This document shows positions 52,418-60,505 of a DNA stretch of 64,000 nucleotides, piece by piece. The stretch comes from CALGDE01 sp964655355 (lineage in GTDB: Bacteria > Cyanobacteriota > Cyanobacteriia > CACIAM-69d). The notes below the pieces were generated by a model, which saw nothing but the letters and a program-made list of their open reading frames with translations, made no database searches and was not told the DNA's origin. The stretch lies in contig CAZZMD010000016.1 of the NCBI GenBank assembly GCA_964655355.1, positions 16,416-80,415 of the forward strand, written 5' to 3'. The stretch's first letter is position 1; each line of letters opens with the position of its first letter. The translations under genes were made by a program, and so were the position numbers.

Positions 52418-53173
52418 TCAGACTTGGCGAAGTGGGGTCTGGCGATTGAGCTGACGAGCAATTTGTAAACAAATGATCGTCGCGGCGATAAAGCAGCCCT
52501 CTGACAGGATTTTGAATCCTTCCTCGATCGCCTGCAGCCAAAATAGGAGCGATCGCCGCGACTCCAGATCCGCAAAGAAAATTTTAAAGGCTTCGATATT
52601 AGACTCTGGATCAAAATTGGTACATACGTCCAATACCATCATAATTCCCGCCAAAACAAAGGAGCCGATTACCCACTTAAAGGCAGGTCGATAGTATTGA
52701 AACTCGCGTCGAAATAGATACAGAATATAGCCGCCCCCCATCACATACAGCAGCACAATTAAGTCATCAATCCTGTCACTGATTGGATTCTCTTGGATTT
52801 GAAAGAGGGCATGAAATCCAAAATCGAGGCTCTCGTGAATCTGTGCAATATCATCGATCGCCAGGAAGAAGAAACTAATTGCCATCCATTTCCAGAGGGA
52901 TTGGGGTGACTTCCACTTCAGGGAAATGCCCCGTTTTCTAATCCGAAAAATCCAGAAGCATAGGATTGCCAACACTAGGAGCTGGAGAAAAGAAAGCCAG
53001 CTAATAATGCCCGCCTCGCCGAAATATCGCATCGGTGATTTTTCCCGTTCAATCGCCCTGAGCATCATCAAGCCAATGATTAAGAGGTCAAAGGCAAGGA
53101 TGGGGAGGGCAAATGATCGATATTTCGAGGGAGCCGATCGCTGAGGATTGGCGACGAATGACTCATCTGGCAT
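52418..53173 (-). CDS. Hypothetical polytopic membrane protein
   Basis: A 251-residue protein with six hydrophobic segments: FALPILAFDLLIIGLMMLRA, ISWLSFLQLLVLAILCFWIF, WKWMAISFFFLAIDDIA, DLIVLLYVMGGGYILYLF, WVIGSFVLAGIMMVLDVCTN, and FWLQAIEEGFKILSEGCFIA. Charged residues within the helices include the DDIAQIHE pair (about residue 128) and EEG in the last. The layout resembles bacterial seven-transmembrane-like or ceramidase-like proteins, but no clear catalytic set is visible, so I make no functional call. It is more AT-rich than its surroundings. The start MPDESFVANPQR is good. Neighbours groL and coaBC are unrelated. Confidence 0.8.
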   Translation of the reverse strand: MPDESFVANPQRSAPSKYRSFALPILAFDLLIIGLMMLRAIEREKSPMRYFGEAGIISWLSFLQLLVLAILCFWIFRIRKRGISLKWKSPQSLWKWMAISFFFLAIDDIAQIHESLDFGFHALFQIQENPISDRIDDLIVLLYVMGGGYILYLFRREFQYYRPAFKWVIGSFVLAGIMMVLDVCTNFDPESNIEAFKIFFADLESRRSLLFWLQAIEEGFKILSEGCFIAATIICLQIARQLNRQTPLRQV

Positions 53174-53322
53174 ATGCGCGGAAATTAAACGATGGGTCGA
53201 GCACGCGCGGTTGATTGAGAAGGATGTATTGGCTCAACTTCAACCGCTCCAAAAGGCAAACAGGGGTCTGTGCAGTTTATCGTGCAACGTGTTTAGCGTT
53301 AAGTATTGGTTAAGGGCTGCCG

Positions 53323-54597
53323 TCAACGATCTAGCAACTGGGTCTCCAAATAGTCGGCGATCGCCCGAGCGATCCCCGGTTTACCGACCAATCCCTCAGA
53401 CACTGCATCCCGGGTCACCAAATACGCCACCTGCTCCCCATTCGGTCCCAGGTCTTCACCCCGATTGGCAATGACCGCTTCATACCCCTGAGCAAGGCGA
53501 TCGTGTGCGATCCCCAGCAGTGCCTTATGGGTAACCCGCTCCTGATATTTGAACGTCACCATAGCCAACTGAGGATAATTTTTCCGCACCTGGGCAATCA
53601 CCTTTTCCGTAGGTTTTAGGGCGATCGCTTGCAACGCACCACCGCTGGGGATTTTGCCAGGATGTACCGTCTCAGGGGCATAGTCCGCCACCGCCGCCGA
53701 AAAAATGGCCGCCCCGTGGGGCGTCTCAGCTAAGCGGGCATGGATGCGATCGCGATAGGCATCGTAGGTGGGGACAATTTCGTGGGGGAGCCAACTGGGC
53801 GGAATTGTCGTCCCTTGCCCGTGAATTAGGTGAATATCAGCCCCTCGACGAAAAAGTTCTTCGGCGATCGCCATGCCCAGCCGCCCGGTGAATTTATTCG
53901 TCAGACGGCGCACATTATCGATGGGGACGGGAGTGGGTCCGCCGGTCACCAGGATTTTTTGGTTGCGCAGGGGGGATGGGCTGACGGCGCGACAGGTTTC
54001 CACAGCGATCGCCATCGGGTCGGGCAAATTATGTTTTCCGTAGGCATCGCGAGGGGGGATCACGCGCACGCCCCAGGATTTTAGTTGGCCGATAGTTTCC
54101 TCCAGGATTGGGGTGTGGAGGCTGCCGTGCATACAGGGAGCAACCAGGATTTTGGGACGACTCTCAGGACGATGGGGATCAAGCGATCGCCCCAGCGCCG
54201 ATGCGAGGGTGCTGGTGAGGACGGTGTCGGCGATGCCCTGGCGAAATTTATTCAGGGTGTTGTAGGTGGCGGGGGCGAGGACATAGGCGGCGAAGGGGCG
54301 ATCGTCGCTGAGGTGTTCGGCGGCGGGGGTCAGTTCGGTGATGACGGGGTTGGTGGTGCTCCAGGCGAGGACATCGCCGGTGACATAACGCAGGGCTTCA
54401 TCGGACGCAAACGCCACCACATCTGCCCCCTGGCGACGGAGAGCGCGGGCAATATCAGGCGATCGATAGGCGGCAATGCTCCCGGAAATCAGCAGCGCCA
54501 CCCGTTTCCCCTGCAAGTGGCTTCCCTCCAATGGCACTTCGCGATCGCCCAAAGTTGACGGCGTGGGGCGAGGAAAGAAGGCGTCAGGGGAAGTCAT
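53323..54597 (-). CDS. coaBC: Bifunctional phosphopantothenoylcysteine decarboxylase / phosphopantothenate-cysteine ligase
   Basis: A 424-residue enzyme carrying out two steps of CoA synthesis: CTP-dependent joining of cysteine to phosphopantothenate (CoaB) and FMN-dependent decarboxylation (CoaC). The CoaC domain (about 28-200) shows VALLISGSIAAYRSPDIARA, VLAPATYNTLNKFRQGIADT and ILVAPCMHGSLHTPILEET. The CoaB domain (about 210-420) starts ILVTGGPTPVPIDNVRRLTN, with FTGRLGMAIAEELFRRGADI, AAIFSAAVADYAPETVHPGK and TFKYQE. In typical CoaC the substrate-binding PAMN motif precedes the catalytic Cys; here APCMHGSL fills that place. The length is normal, with a short N-terminal extension. Confidence 0.94.
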   Translation of the reverse strand: MTSPDAFFPRPTPSTLGDREVPLEGSHLQGKRVALLISGSIAAYRSPDIARALRRQGADVVAFASDEALRYVTGDVLAWSTTNPVITELTPAAEHLSDDRPFAAYVLAPATYNTLNKFRQGIADTVLTSTLASALGRSLDPHRPESRPKILVAPCMHGSLHTPILEETIGQLKSWGVRVIPPRDAYGKHNLPDPMAIAVETCRAVSPSPLRNQKILVTGGPTPVPIDNVRRLTNKFTGRLGMAIAEELFRRGADIHLIHGQGTTIPPSWLPHEIVPTYDAYRDRIHARLAETPHGAAIFSAAVADYAPETVHPGKIPSGGALQAIALKPTEKVIAQVRKNYPQLAMVTFKYQERVTHKALLGIAHDRLAQGYEAVIANRGEDLGPNGEQVAYLVTRDAVSEGLVGKPGIARAIADYLETQLLDR

Positions 54598-54661
54598 TGC
54601 TGGTAAGGTTGGGATTGCTTTATCGGGTCGGGATTGCTGGATTTAGGGGGCTGGCGACGCT

Positions 54662-56341
54662 ATGGATTTTCTGCGGATGGACAGCGAATCGCGGTTTGCA
54701 ATATGGCAGGCATTGCGTCAGCCCCAAAATTTGGCGCTCATTGCCATTGTGTTGCTGGCGGGGGCGATCGCGATTCCGGGAATTCAATGGGGGTTGCCAG
54801 ATCGATTGGGTTGGGCAGCGGATGAGCTGACGCCGGATCGCGTTTTAGAGGCGATTGATCTGGGGTTTTCTAACGGTTGGCATTATAAATATCCACCGGT
54901 TCAATACTATTTATTATCCCTGTTTTACATGCCGGTTTTGACGCTGGCGCAGTTGGGATGGATTGATCGCGCCAGTGACAATACCTATATGTTGCTGTTT
55001 GGATTGGGGCGATCGCTCTCTGTAGTGATGGGGATGGGAACCGTCGCTCTCATTTATCAGCTCGGCAAAGAAATTTTTAGTGTGAAAACCGGTTTATTTG
55101 CAGCATTGATTTTTGCGTTGACGCCAGTTTATGTGTACTACGCCAAAATCACCAACCTTGATATTCCAATGCTGTTTTGGTTAGTGGGGTTTTTGATCCT
55201 TTACGGACGACTACTGAAGTATCAAAAGCCATCCGACTATCGATGGTGCGCCGTATTAGCAACCATTGCAGTTTGCACAAAAGATCCTGCATACGGATTT
55301 GTTTCGCTGCCTGCTTTTCTGCCTTGGCTCCTATATGGGAGACAACTTAAGCAAGCCAATCAAAACATATCTTGGGGTGCAATTTTCCGACAGGTCGCGA
55401 GCGATCGCCGAGTGTGGCAACCCATTGCGATCGGCATTTTTGGGTTTCTCCTCCTGAGCAATGCCTTCCTAAACTTTGAAGGTTTTATTGATCGCATTAA
55501 TCTACTGCTGTATGGCAGCGCCACCATCCGTCCCCGCTATAGCGAAGATTGGTGGGGACAATGGCAGATGTTTGGCACCACCCTGCGCACATTCCGATTT
55601 ATGTTTGGCTGGCCCGTGGCGATCGCCATCCTGATTGGTTTAGGGCGATATCTCTGGCACCTCGCCACCGCCAAACCGAAGCAGAGAAACTGGATTCCCC
55701 TAGGCTTACTCTTCCCGTCGGTTTCCTATTATTTTCTCTACGTCACGCCGGTGATGTACAACCCTGATCGCTACCTGATGCCATTGATGCCGATATTGGC
55801 AATTTTCGGTGGAACCTTTGCGGCGGAGATGCTGTCGAAGAAGGGCAGAACCCGATGGATCGCAGGGGCGATCGCAGCGGGGGCGCTCACTTATACCCTT
55901 GCCTATGCTTGGACACCTAATACGCTAATGGTTCACGATTCCCGCTATCAAGTGGAAACGTGGATGACGGAGAATATTCCTAAGGATGCGTTGGTTTTAC
56001 GGGTGGGGATTCGGAAATATTTGCCGCGACTTGGAGGATTTACGACGGAACATATTGAAGCGCCCAATATTGAGGAAATAGAGGCACTTCAGCCGGAATT
56101 CATTGTGATTTCCAGTGGTTATGATGAGCGGCGGTTTAAAGTGTATGACCCGGCTCACCAGTTTTTTGCCACCCTTAAATCAGAAGCGCTGGGCTACAAA
56201 CAAATTTTGCGAAAGCAGACTCGACCGGAGGGATATTTATTTGATTTTGACGAGGTGAATGATCGGGCGATCGATACGATGGCTGTTTATACCAACTTCG
56301 ATAAAATCGATCCCGAAATTCAGATCTTTCGAAAATACTAG
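54662..56341 (+). CDS. Glycosyltransferase family 39 (PMT-type) membrane protein
   Basis: A 559-residue polytopic protein with about ten membrane helices. The N-terminal signature of lipid-linked-sugar transferases (ArnT/PMT fold) is present: after the first helix, WAADELTPDRVLEAIDLGFS with the essential acidic residues (normally DE), HYKYPPVQYYLL with the aromatic PP turn, and VYYAKITNLDIPMLFWLVGF. A soluble C-terminal domain begins near residue 430 (HDSRYQVETWMTENIPKDAL). It should transfer a sugar from polyprenyl phosphate to a lipid or protein on the periplasmic face. A fragment of a second copy of its 3' end is found at 57968-58146. The coding region is more AT-rich than the surroundings. 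Confidence 0.9.
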   Translation: MDFLRMDSESRFAIWQALRQPQNLALIAIVLLAGAIAIPGIQWGLPDRLGWAADELTPDRVLEAIDLGFSNGWHYKYPPVQYYLLSLFYMPVLTLAQLGWIDRASDNTYMLLFGLGRSLSVVMGMGTVALIYQLGKEIFSVKTGLFAALIFALTPVYVYYAKITNLDIPMLFWLVGFLILYGRLLKYQKPSDYRWCAVLATIAVCTKDPAYGFVSLPAFLPWLLYGRQLKQANQNISWGAIFRQVASDRRVWQPIAIGIFGFLLLSNAFLNFEGFIDRINLLLYGSATIRPRYSEDWWGQWQMFGTTLRTFRFMFGWPVAIAILIGLGRYLWHLATAKPKQRNWIPLGLLFPSVSYYFLYVTPVMYNPDRYLMPLMPILAIFGGTFAAEMLSKKGRTRWIAGAIAAGALTYTLAYAWTPNTLMVHDSRYQVETWMTENIPKDALVLRVGIRKYLPRLGGFTTEHIEAPNIEEIEALQPEFIVISSGYDERRFKVYDPAHQFFATLKSEALGYKQILRKQTRPEGYLFDFDEVNDRAIDTMAVYTNFDKIDPEIQIFRKY

Positions 56342-56539
56342 AAACGGCTCTCCGGCTCCCCTTGAAGAGCGTTATCTGGTGTTTTTTTCTAGCATTTTAA
56401 TATCACTTGAGCTATAGTGTCTTGGTGTAAAAATACATGACTCGATGCCACTTAACACCTGTATTGAGGTGGCGGATGCTATGGCGCTTGGAGCAACGGT
56501 AAATCATCAGAGACAATTCGAATTGAGGAAGGATTGATC

Positions 56540-57427
56540 ATGGACTTTACTAACTCGTTAGAGATCACCTTTTTTGGGATGCGCCGCAGCGGGAATCATG
56601 CTGTGATCAATTGGATTCGGAGTCAGACGCAAGGGACCTTTATTCACCTGAATAATGTGAATCTCTATTCGGGGTGTGATCCCTATCAACACTTTACTCA
56701 AGCTGTAATTTCTGAAGTAAATCCTCTAGTAGCCGAGCGTGGATTGAGATCGTTTAAACGTTTCAGCAAGTATCTTCTTCGTTGTGGGAAGGTGGAATAT
56801 CTATATGGGGTAGATGAGCGTCACTCTGAGTTGATTAAGCGAGAAAGCTGGCGTGCTTTGAAGAAAATATTATTGGTTCGTAGCTATGAGCATTATTCCC
56901 TGCAGGACGCAATCCACGATTGGTTTGAGGCTGAGCGAGAGCAGAATGTCGGTCGTAGCCAGCATCAGTTTGATATTGTCCTAGTTAGGGACCCATACAA
57001 TCTATTTGCAAGCTTAATCAAGACCAGTAATAACATCTCAGAGCTCTCAAATTCCCAGCTTGTGATTGATAAGTGGAAAGAACATGCCAAGGAATACTTG
57101 GGTTACACGAACCATTTAAAGCATCAGGTTGGGATTAGCTATAACGCCTGGTTCCAAGATCAAGAGTATCGGCGTGAGTTGGCGGATCGATTGAAGTTAA
57201 CGTTCACTGATGATGGTATGGATTCGGTCCCGATGTTTGGGAAAGGAAGTTCATTTGATGGACAGCGATTCGATGGCAATGCTCGCAAGATGGGAGTTTT
57301 ATCTCGTTACAAACATTTCTTGGATCACCCTGTCATGGAGCAGGTATTGGCGGATCAGGAAATTCGGGAGTTGTCCTATACAATCTTTGGGGACATTCTC
57401 GAGCCGGCATCTCTACCCACTCTTTAA
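56540..57427 (+). CDS. P-loop / sulfotransferase-like protein
   Basis: A 295-residue protein from ATG 56540, with GGAAGG about 10 bp upstream; the in-frame TTG at 56534 is not needed. The N terminus holds FFGMRRSGNHAVINWIRSQT, a GxRRSGNHA loop like the PAPS/phosphate-binding loop of sulfotransferase-fold proteins. FDIVLVRDPYNLFASLIKTS matches the RDPxxxxxS element that binds the 3'-phosphate in sulfotransferases, and DDGMDSVPMFGKGSSFDG follows the core. Membrane segments are absent. It probably transfers sulfate or a related group to a cell-surface glycan (inference from its neighbours). The codon use and composition are AT-shifted. Confidence 0.78.
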   Translation: MDFTNSLEITFFGMRRSGNHAVINWIRSQTQGTFIHLNNVNLYSGCDPYQHFTQAVISEVNPLVAERGLRSFKRFSKYLLRCGKVEYLYGVDERHSELIKRESWRALKKILLVRSYEHYSLQDAIHDWFEAEREQNVGRSQHQFDIVLVRDPYNLFASLIKTSNNISELSNSQLVIDKWKEHAKEYLGYTNHLKHQVGISYNAWFQDQEYRRELADRLKLTFTDDGMDSVPMFGKGSSFDGQRFDGNARKMGVLSRYKHFLDHPVMEQVLADQEIRELSYTIFGDILEPASLPTL

Positions 57428-57469
57428 CACGTCAGAAATGCGTCAGATTAGTGCCTCAGTGCTCAAAAT

Positions 57470-57967
57470 TGATACGCTAATTCCTCCCCATCATTACTTT
57501 TTAATCGTGTTAAATCCCACCATTTTCGCCAATCGATAAAGGGCGGAAAGGTGGTTTCGTCCTGGAAATGAATCGCGATCAATGGCAATGGTGAAAAGCA
57601 TGGCACCTGTTGATAGACGGCGTTGATGGTGCCCTCTTCTGCAGGACCAGGGACGACGCATCGTTCCGCAAAGGCGCTGTAGTTTTGTCAATAGGTCAGC
57701 AGGGTATGGCGATGCAGCAAAAATGTGCCGGTGGTGTGCAAGACGGTGCGCCAATGGCGATCGCTCCCCAATAAAACCGTTGCGGGATAGGGCTGCCGAT
57801 AGCGGTCCGGATAATCGCACGGGTGCAAAATAATCGGTCCGCCCACCTGTTGTTGCAACATCCCATAGCTTTCCACGAGCGATCGCATCGCTTCGGGGGC
57901 ATGGAGATAATCATCCTCCACGAAATAAATCAGCTCGGGACAGCGATCGCGCCCATAGGCGTAGTTG
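57470..57967 (-). pseudogene. Truncated copy of the GT2-like glycosyltransferase
   Basis: This segment is closely similar to the 3' two thirds of the glycosyltransferase gene at 59492-60328: it encodes VEDDYLHAPEAMRSLVESYG, GGPIILHPCDYPDRYRQPYP, and later CVVPGPAEEGTINAVYQQVP. A Trp codon (TGG in the intact gene) is TGA at about 57688-57690, which stops the frame after HTLLTY. The 5' part is missing: at 57967-57970 the sequence jumps to a copy of the 3' end of the GT39 gene. At the other end, similarity stops near 57515 and the tail differs. Confidence 0.88.
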
Positions 57968-58146
57968 GATCAGAAAAGCTGGGCTACAAAAAGATTTTGC
58001 AAGAGCAAACTCGACCGGGAGGATATTTATTTGAGTTTGATGAGGTGAATGATCGGGTGATCAATACGATGGATATCTACACCAACTTTGACAAAATCGA
58101 TCCCACCATTCAGATTATTCAAAAAGCTTCCGCTCCATCAAAATAG
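57968..58146 (+). pseudogene. 3' remnant of a second GT39 glycosyltransferase
   Basis: Similar to 56180-56341, the end of the intact GT39 gene: it encodes SEKLGYKKILQEQTRPGGYL, FEFDEVNDRVINTMDIYTNF and DKIDPTIQIIQKA. Differences are mostly third-position or conservative, so the copy once coded. Only the last ~58 codons survive, fused head-on to the truncated glycosyltransferase pseudogene. Confidence 0.88.
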
Positions 58147-58160
58147 ATCGAAAGATCGGG

Positions 58161-59057
58161 CTATAACTTAACCGCTGGCTGATATCCCTCAAAAAATGGA
58201 TCCCGATGCAGATCAGCCTTAAATTCTTCCAACTTTTCTGTCAGTCGCTCGGTTAGGTCATTGATGCGATCATCACTGCTCAGGAAAGGACGACAGGTCA
58301 TGGCCACTTTTTTCAATTCCTGGGCAGCCCTTTTATATCTGACGTAATCGCGTACTTTGCGTGCTGGGGTTAGGATATCTTTGACATCGCGAGGATGATA
58401 AAGTCGTTCAATAAAATTGGGTTCGTAAGGCAATCCTAATGACCCGCACCAATCATTCCATTTGAAAGACAAAACGGATTCACTATTACTAACAATCGGA
58501 ATCCAAGGGATACGAAAAGCATCGGCAATAATTGCGCCATGCATTGCCTCAGCAATCATCATCTCAGTTTCACTGATTGTCTGTAATGCTTCCTCAAGGG
58601 AGCCACGAGGATCAATGTAGCCAAATCCTATATCCTGACAGGCTTTCTCCCATGCAACACTAGCGTTTTCATGGTGGGGCATGTAGGTATAGGAATAACG
58701 TTTTTTACTGTTGCCGATAGGCAAAACGTTCCGTAACAGCGCCGCACCATCAGTGATGCCTAGTTCCTCAGGTAGCCCTAGAGCTTTGGCAGAGAGTGGA
58801 CCACGAACACAATAAACCTTGTAAAACTCATCTAACGTAGGAGTCTTTCCCTTTCCATATCCTACACCGCTTCCAAAGATAACTCTTCGCTCTGAAAATC
58901 GAGTGAAGTAAGGTAATCTCTCATTAATTAATGTCCCGATTCCTACCAAGCAAAAACGACGGTCATCATTCTCTAAACCAGGAAGCAGCTTGTTCCATAG
59001 CCAAGGATTTAGATGATCTCCAAAATTTGGGACGCCTTTGTAATAGTAAAGTTTCAT
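58161..59057 (-). CDS. Polysaccharide pyruvyl transferase family protein
   Basis: A 298-residue protein of the PF04230 family (WcaK/AmsJ/CsaB), GT-B-like enzymes that add ketal-pyruvate from PEP to polysaccharides. The start MKLYYYKGVPNFGDHLNPWL holds the typical N-F-G-D/N-H/D loop; the core includes FCLVGIGTLINERLPYFTRF, RVIFGSGVGYGKGK, KVYCVRGPLSAKALGL, GITDGAALLRNVLP, and the C-terminal MMIAEAMHGAIIADAFRIPW with the signature HG. The last ~60 residues are helical and charged. Its stop lies only 14 bp from the end of the GT39 remnant. A 14-bp palindrome stands 17 bp upstream of the start. Confidence 0.9.
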   Translation of the reverse strand: MKLYYYKGVPNFGDHLNPWLWNKLLPGLENDDRRFCLVGIGTLINERLPYFTRFSERRVIFGSGVGYGKGKTPTLDEFYKVYCVRGPLSAKALGLPEELGITDGAALLRNVLPIGNSKKRYSYTYMPHHENASVAWEKACQDIGFGYIDPRGSLEEALQTISETEMMIAEAMHGAIIADAFRIPWIPIVSNSESVLSFKWNDWCGSLGLPYEPNFIERLYHPRDVKDILTPARKVRDYVRYKRAAQELKKVAMTCRPFLSSDDRINDLTERLTEKLEEFKADLHRDPFFEGYQPAVKL

Positions 59058-59491
59058 GGGCTGTGAATAGAAGGACTGACGTCAGTCTTTGGGGGTAAGT
59101 AAGGGTTGGCTTGCTAGGCAGTCTTACAGGACGATTGTAACTCCCAACCTAAATTATTCTATTAGAAGAATTCATAGAAAGCATTGAGGCTTTGCCAATA
59201 AAATCAGGATGGGCAGTTATTCATAATTCCACATACTGAGTCTGCACTGGCAAGTCCGGGAGATTTTGCTTTCTGTGATCACACCATTTCGGCTCTCACA
59301 ATAAACATTGCCACCATCAGAGTTTTGCATTTGCAAAGAATGGCAATCTTCAGAATTCTGATTAGCAGTAATCAGGAATTTGTGGATCTATTTGTGGATC
59401 TATGTGATAGATGGGGAGCACTGGACATTGTTGTTGCCAAATTGTTGCCAAATTGATTATAGAGTCGATTTTTAGAGTTGATGCCCTGTTT
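59058..59491. other. AT-rich intergenic region in the glycan island
   Basis: A 434-bp gap. Next to the pyruvyl transferase start it carries the perfect palindrome at 59074-59087. Near the glycosyltransferase end there are two adjacent tandem duplications: TTTGTGGATCTA at 59379-59390 and 59391-59402, and TTGTTGCCAAA at 59431-59441 and 59442-59452. No gene is visible. Possibly it is decayed coding DNA. Confidence 0.55.
59074..59087. promoter_or_regulatory. 14-bp palindrome upstream of the pyruvyl transferase gene
   Basis: GACTGACGTCAGTC is a perfect palindrome, flanked by AAG and TTT that extend it with one mismatch. It lies 17 bp before the ATG at 59057, within the leader. It may be an operator or part of a leader hairpin; no known regulator is assigned. 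Confidence 0.4.
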
Positions 59492-60328
59492 TTAAAAGCG
59501 GTAGGGCGGTTCTCTTTCGTTAACCTGCTTCATTGTAGTGTTTGTCTGGCTTACAGTCTGGGTCAAACTCCACCATTTTCGCCAGTCGATAAAGGGCGGC
59601 AAGGTGGTCTCGTCCTGAAAATGAATCGCGACCGATGGCAACGGCGAAAAGCATGGCACCTGTTGATAGACGGCGTTGATGGTGCCTTCTTCCGCTGGAC
59701 CGGGGACGACGCATCGTTCCGCAAAGGCGCTGTAGTTTTGCCAATAGGTCAGTAGGGTTTGGCGATGTAGCAAAAATGTGCCGGTGGTGTGCAGGACGGT
59801 GCGCCAATGACGATCGCTCCCCAATAACACCGTTGCGGGATAGGGTCGCCGATAGCGGTCGGGGTAATCGCACGGGTGCAAAATAATCGGTCCGCCCACC
59901 TGTTGTTGCAATATTGCGTAGCTTTCCAGGAGCGATCGCAGGGCTGCGGGGGCGTGGAGATAATCATCCTCCACGAAATAAATCAGCTCGGGACAGCGAT
60001 CGCGCCCGTAGGCATAGTTGGAATGGAGCGAGTCCCGATTGCCGCGGCCGGTGATGGGCAAAATTTGGGTGGGGATAGGGGTTTGACTAAGGATATTTTC
60101 CAGTTCTGCCAAGCACGCCGGGTCGGACGCATCATCCAGAATCGTTAGCCGGATCGTCAGCGGGGCCAGGGAAGGATGGACCGGTGGGGCGATCGCCAAA
60201 TTAATGGAATTCACCAGCGATCGCAAACACCGCTGAATCAGCTCAGACTTGGGCTGTTGGATAAATCGCGGCGAGCCACAAAAGGCATTGACCCGCGCGC
60301 AACTGCGAAACAATATGTCAAGTTCCAT
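59492..60328 (-). CDS. Glycosyltransferase (GT2-like)
   Basis: A 278-residue protein with a GT-A-type core: SINLAIAPPVHPSLAPLTIR, LTILDDASDPACLAELE with the nucleotide-binding DDxS, RGNRDSLHSNYAYGRDRC, and LIYFVEDDYLHAPAALRSLL with an acidic metal-binding triplet. The C-terminal half has GGPIILHPCDYPDRY, HRQTLLTYWQNYSAFAERCV and IHFQDETTLPPFIDWRKWW. A truncated copy exists at 57470-57967. It probably adds a sugar to a surface polysaccharide. The ATG start at 60328 gives MELDILFRSCARVNAF. Confidence 0.85.
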   Translation of the reverse strand: MELDILFRSCARVNAFCGSPRFIQQPKSELIQRCLRSLVNSINLAIAPPVHPSLAPLTIRLTILDDASDPACLAELENILSQTPIPTQILPITGRGNRDSLHSNYAYGRDRCPELIYFVEDDYLHAPAALRSLLESYAILQQQVGGPIILHPCDYPDRYRRPYPATVLLGSDRHWRTVLHTTGTFLLHRQTLLTYWQNYSAFAERCVVPGPAEEGTINAVYQQVPCFSPLPSVAIHFQDETTLPPFIDWRKWWSLTQTVSQTNTTMKQVNEREPPYRF

Positions 60329-60505
60329 CGAAGACTGTTACCTTTCGGCGATCGCCACTGACCCAAACGTTAAGCTGAAATCACACTACAACCCAATGCC
60401 GGCGGTGCGCATCTACGCCGCCCATTCCCATTGGGAGCTGGTTATTAGTAACACCACCACCAACACCATCACCACTCAATTTTGAAGCACAAGGGTAGCG
60501 ACACT

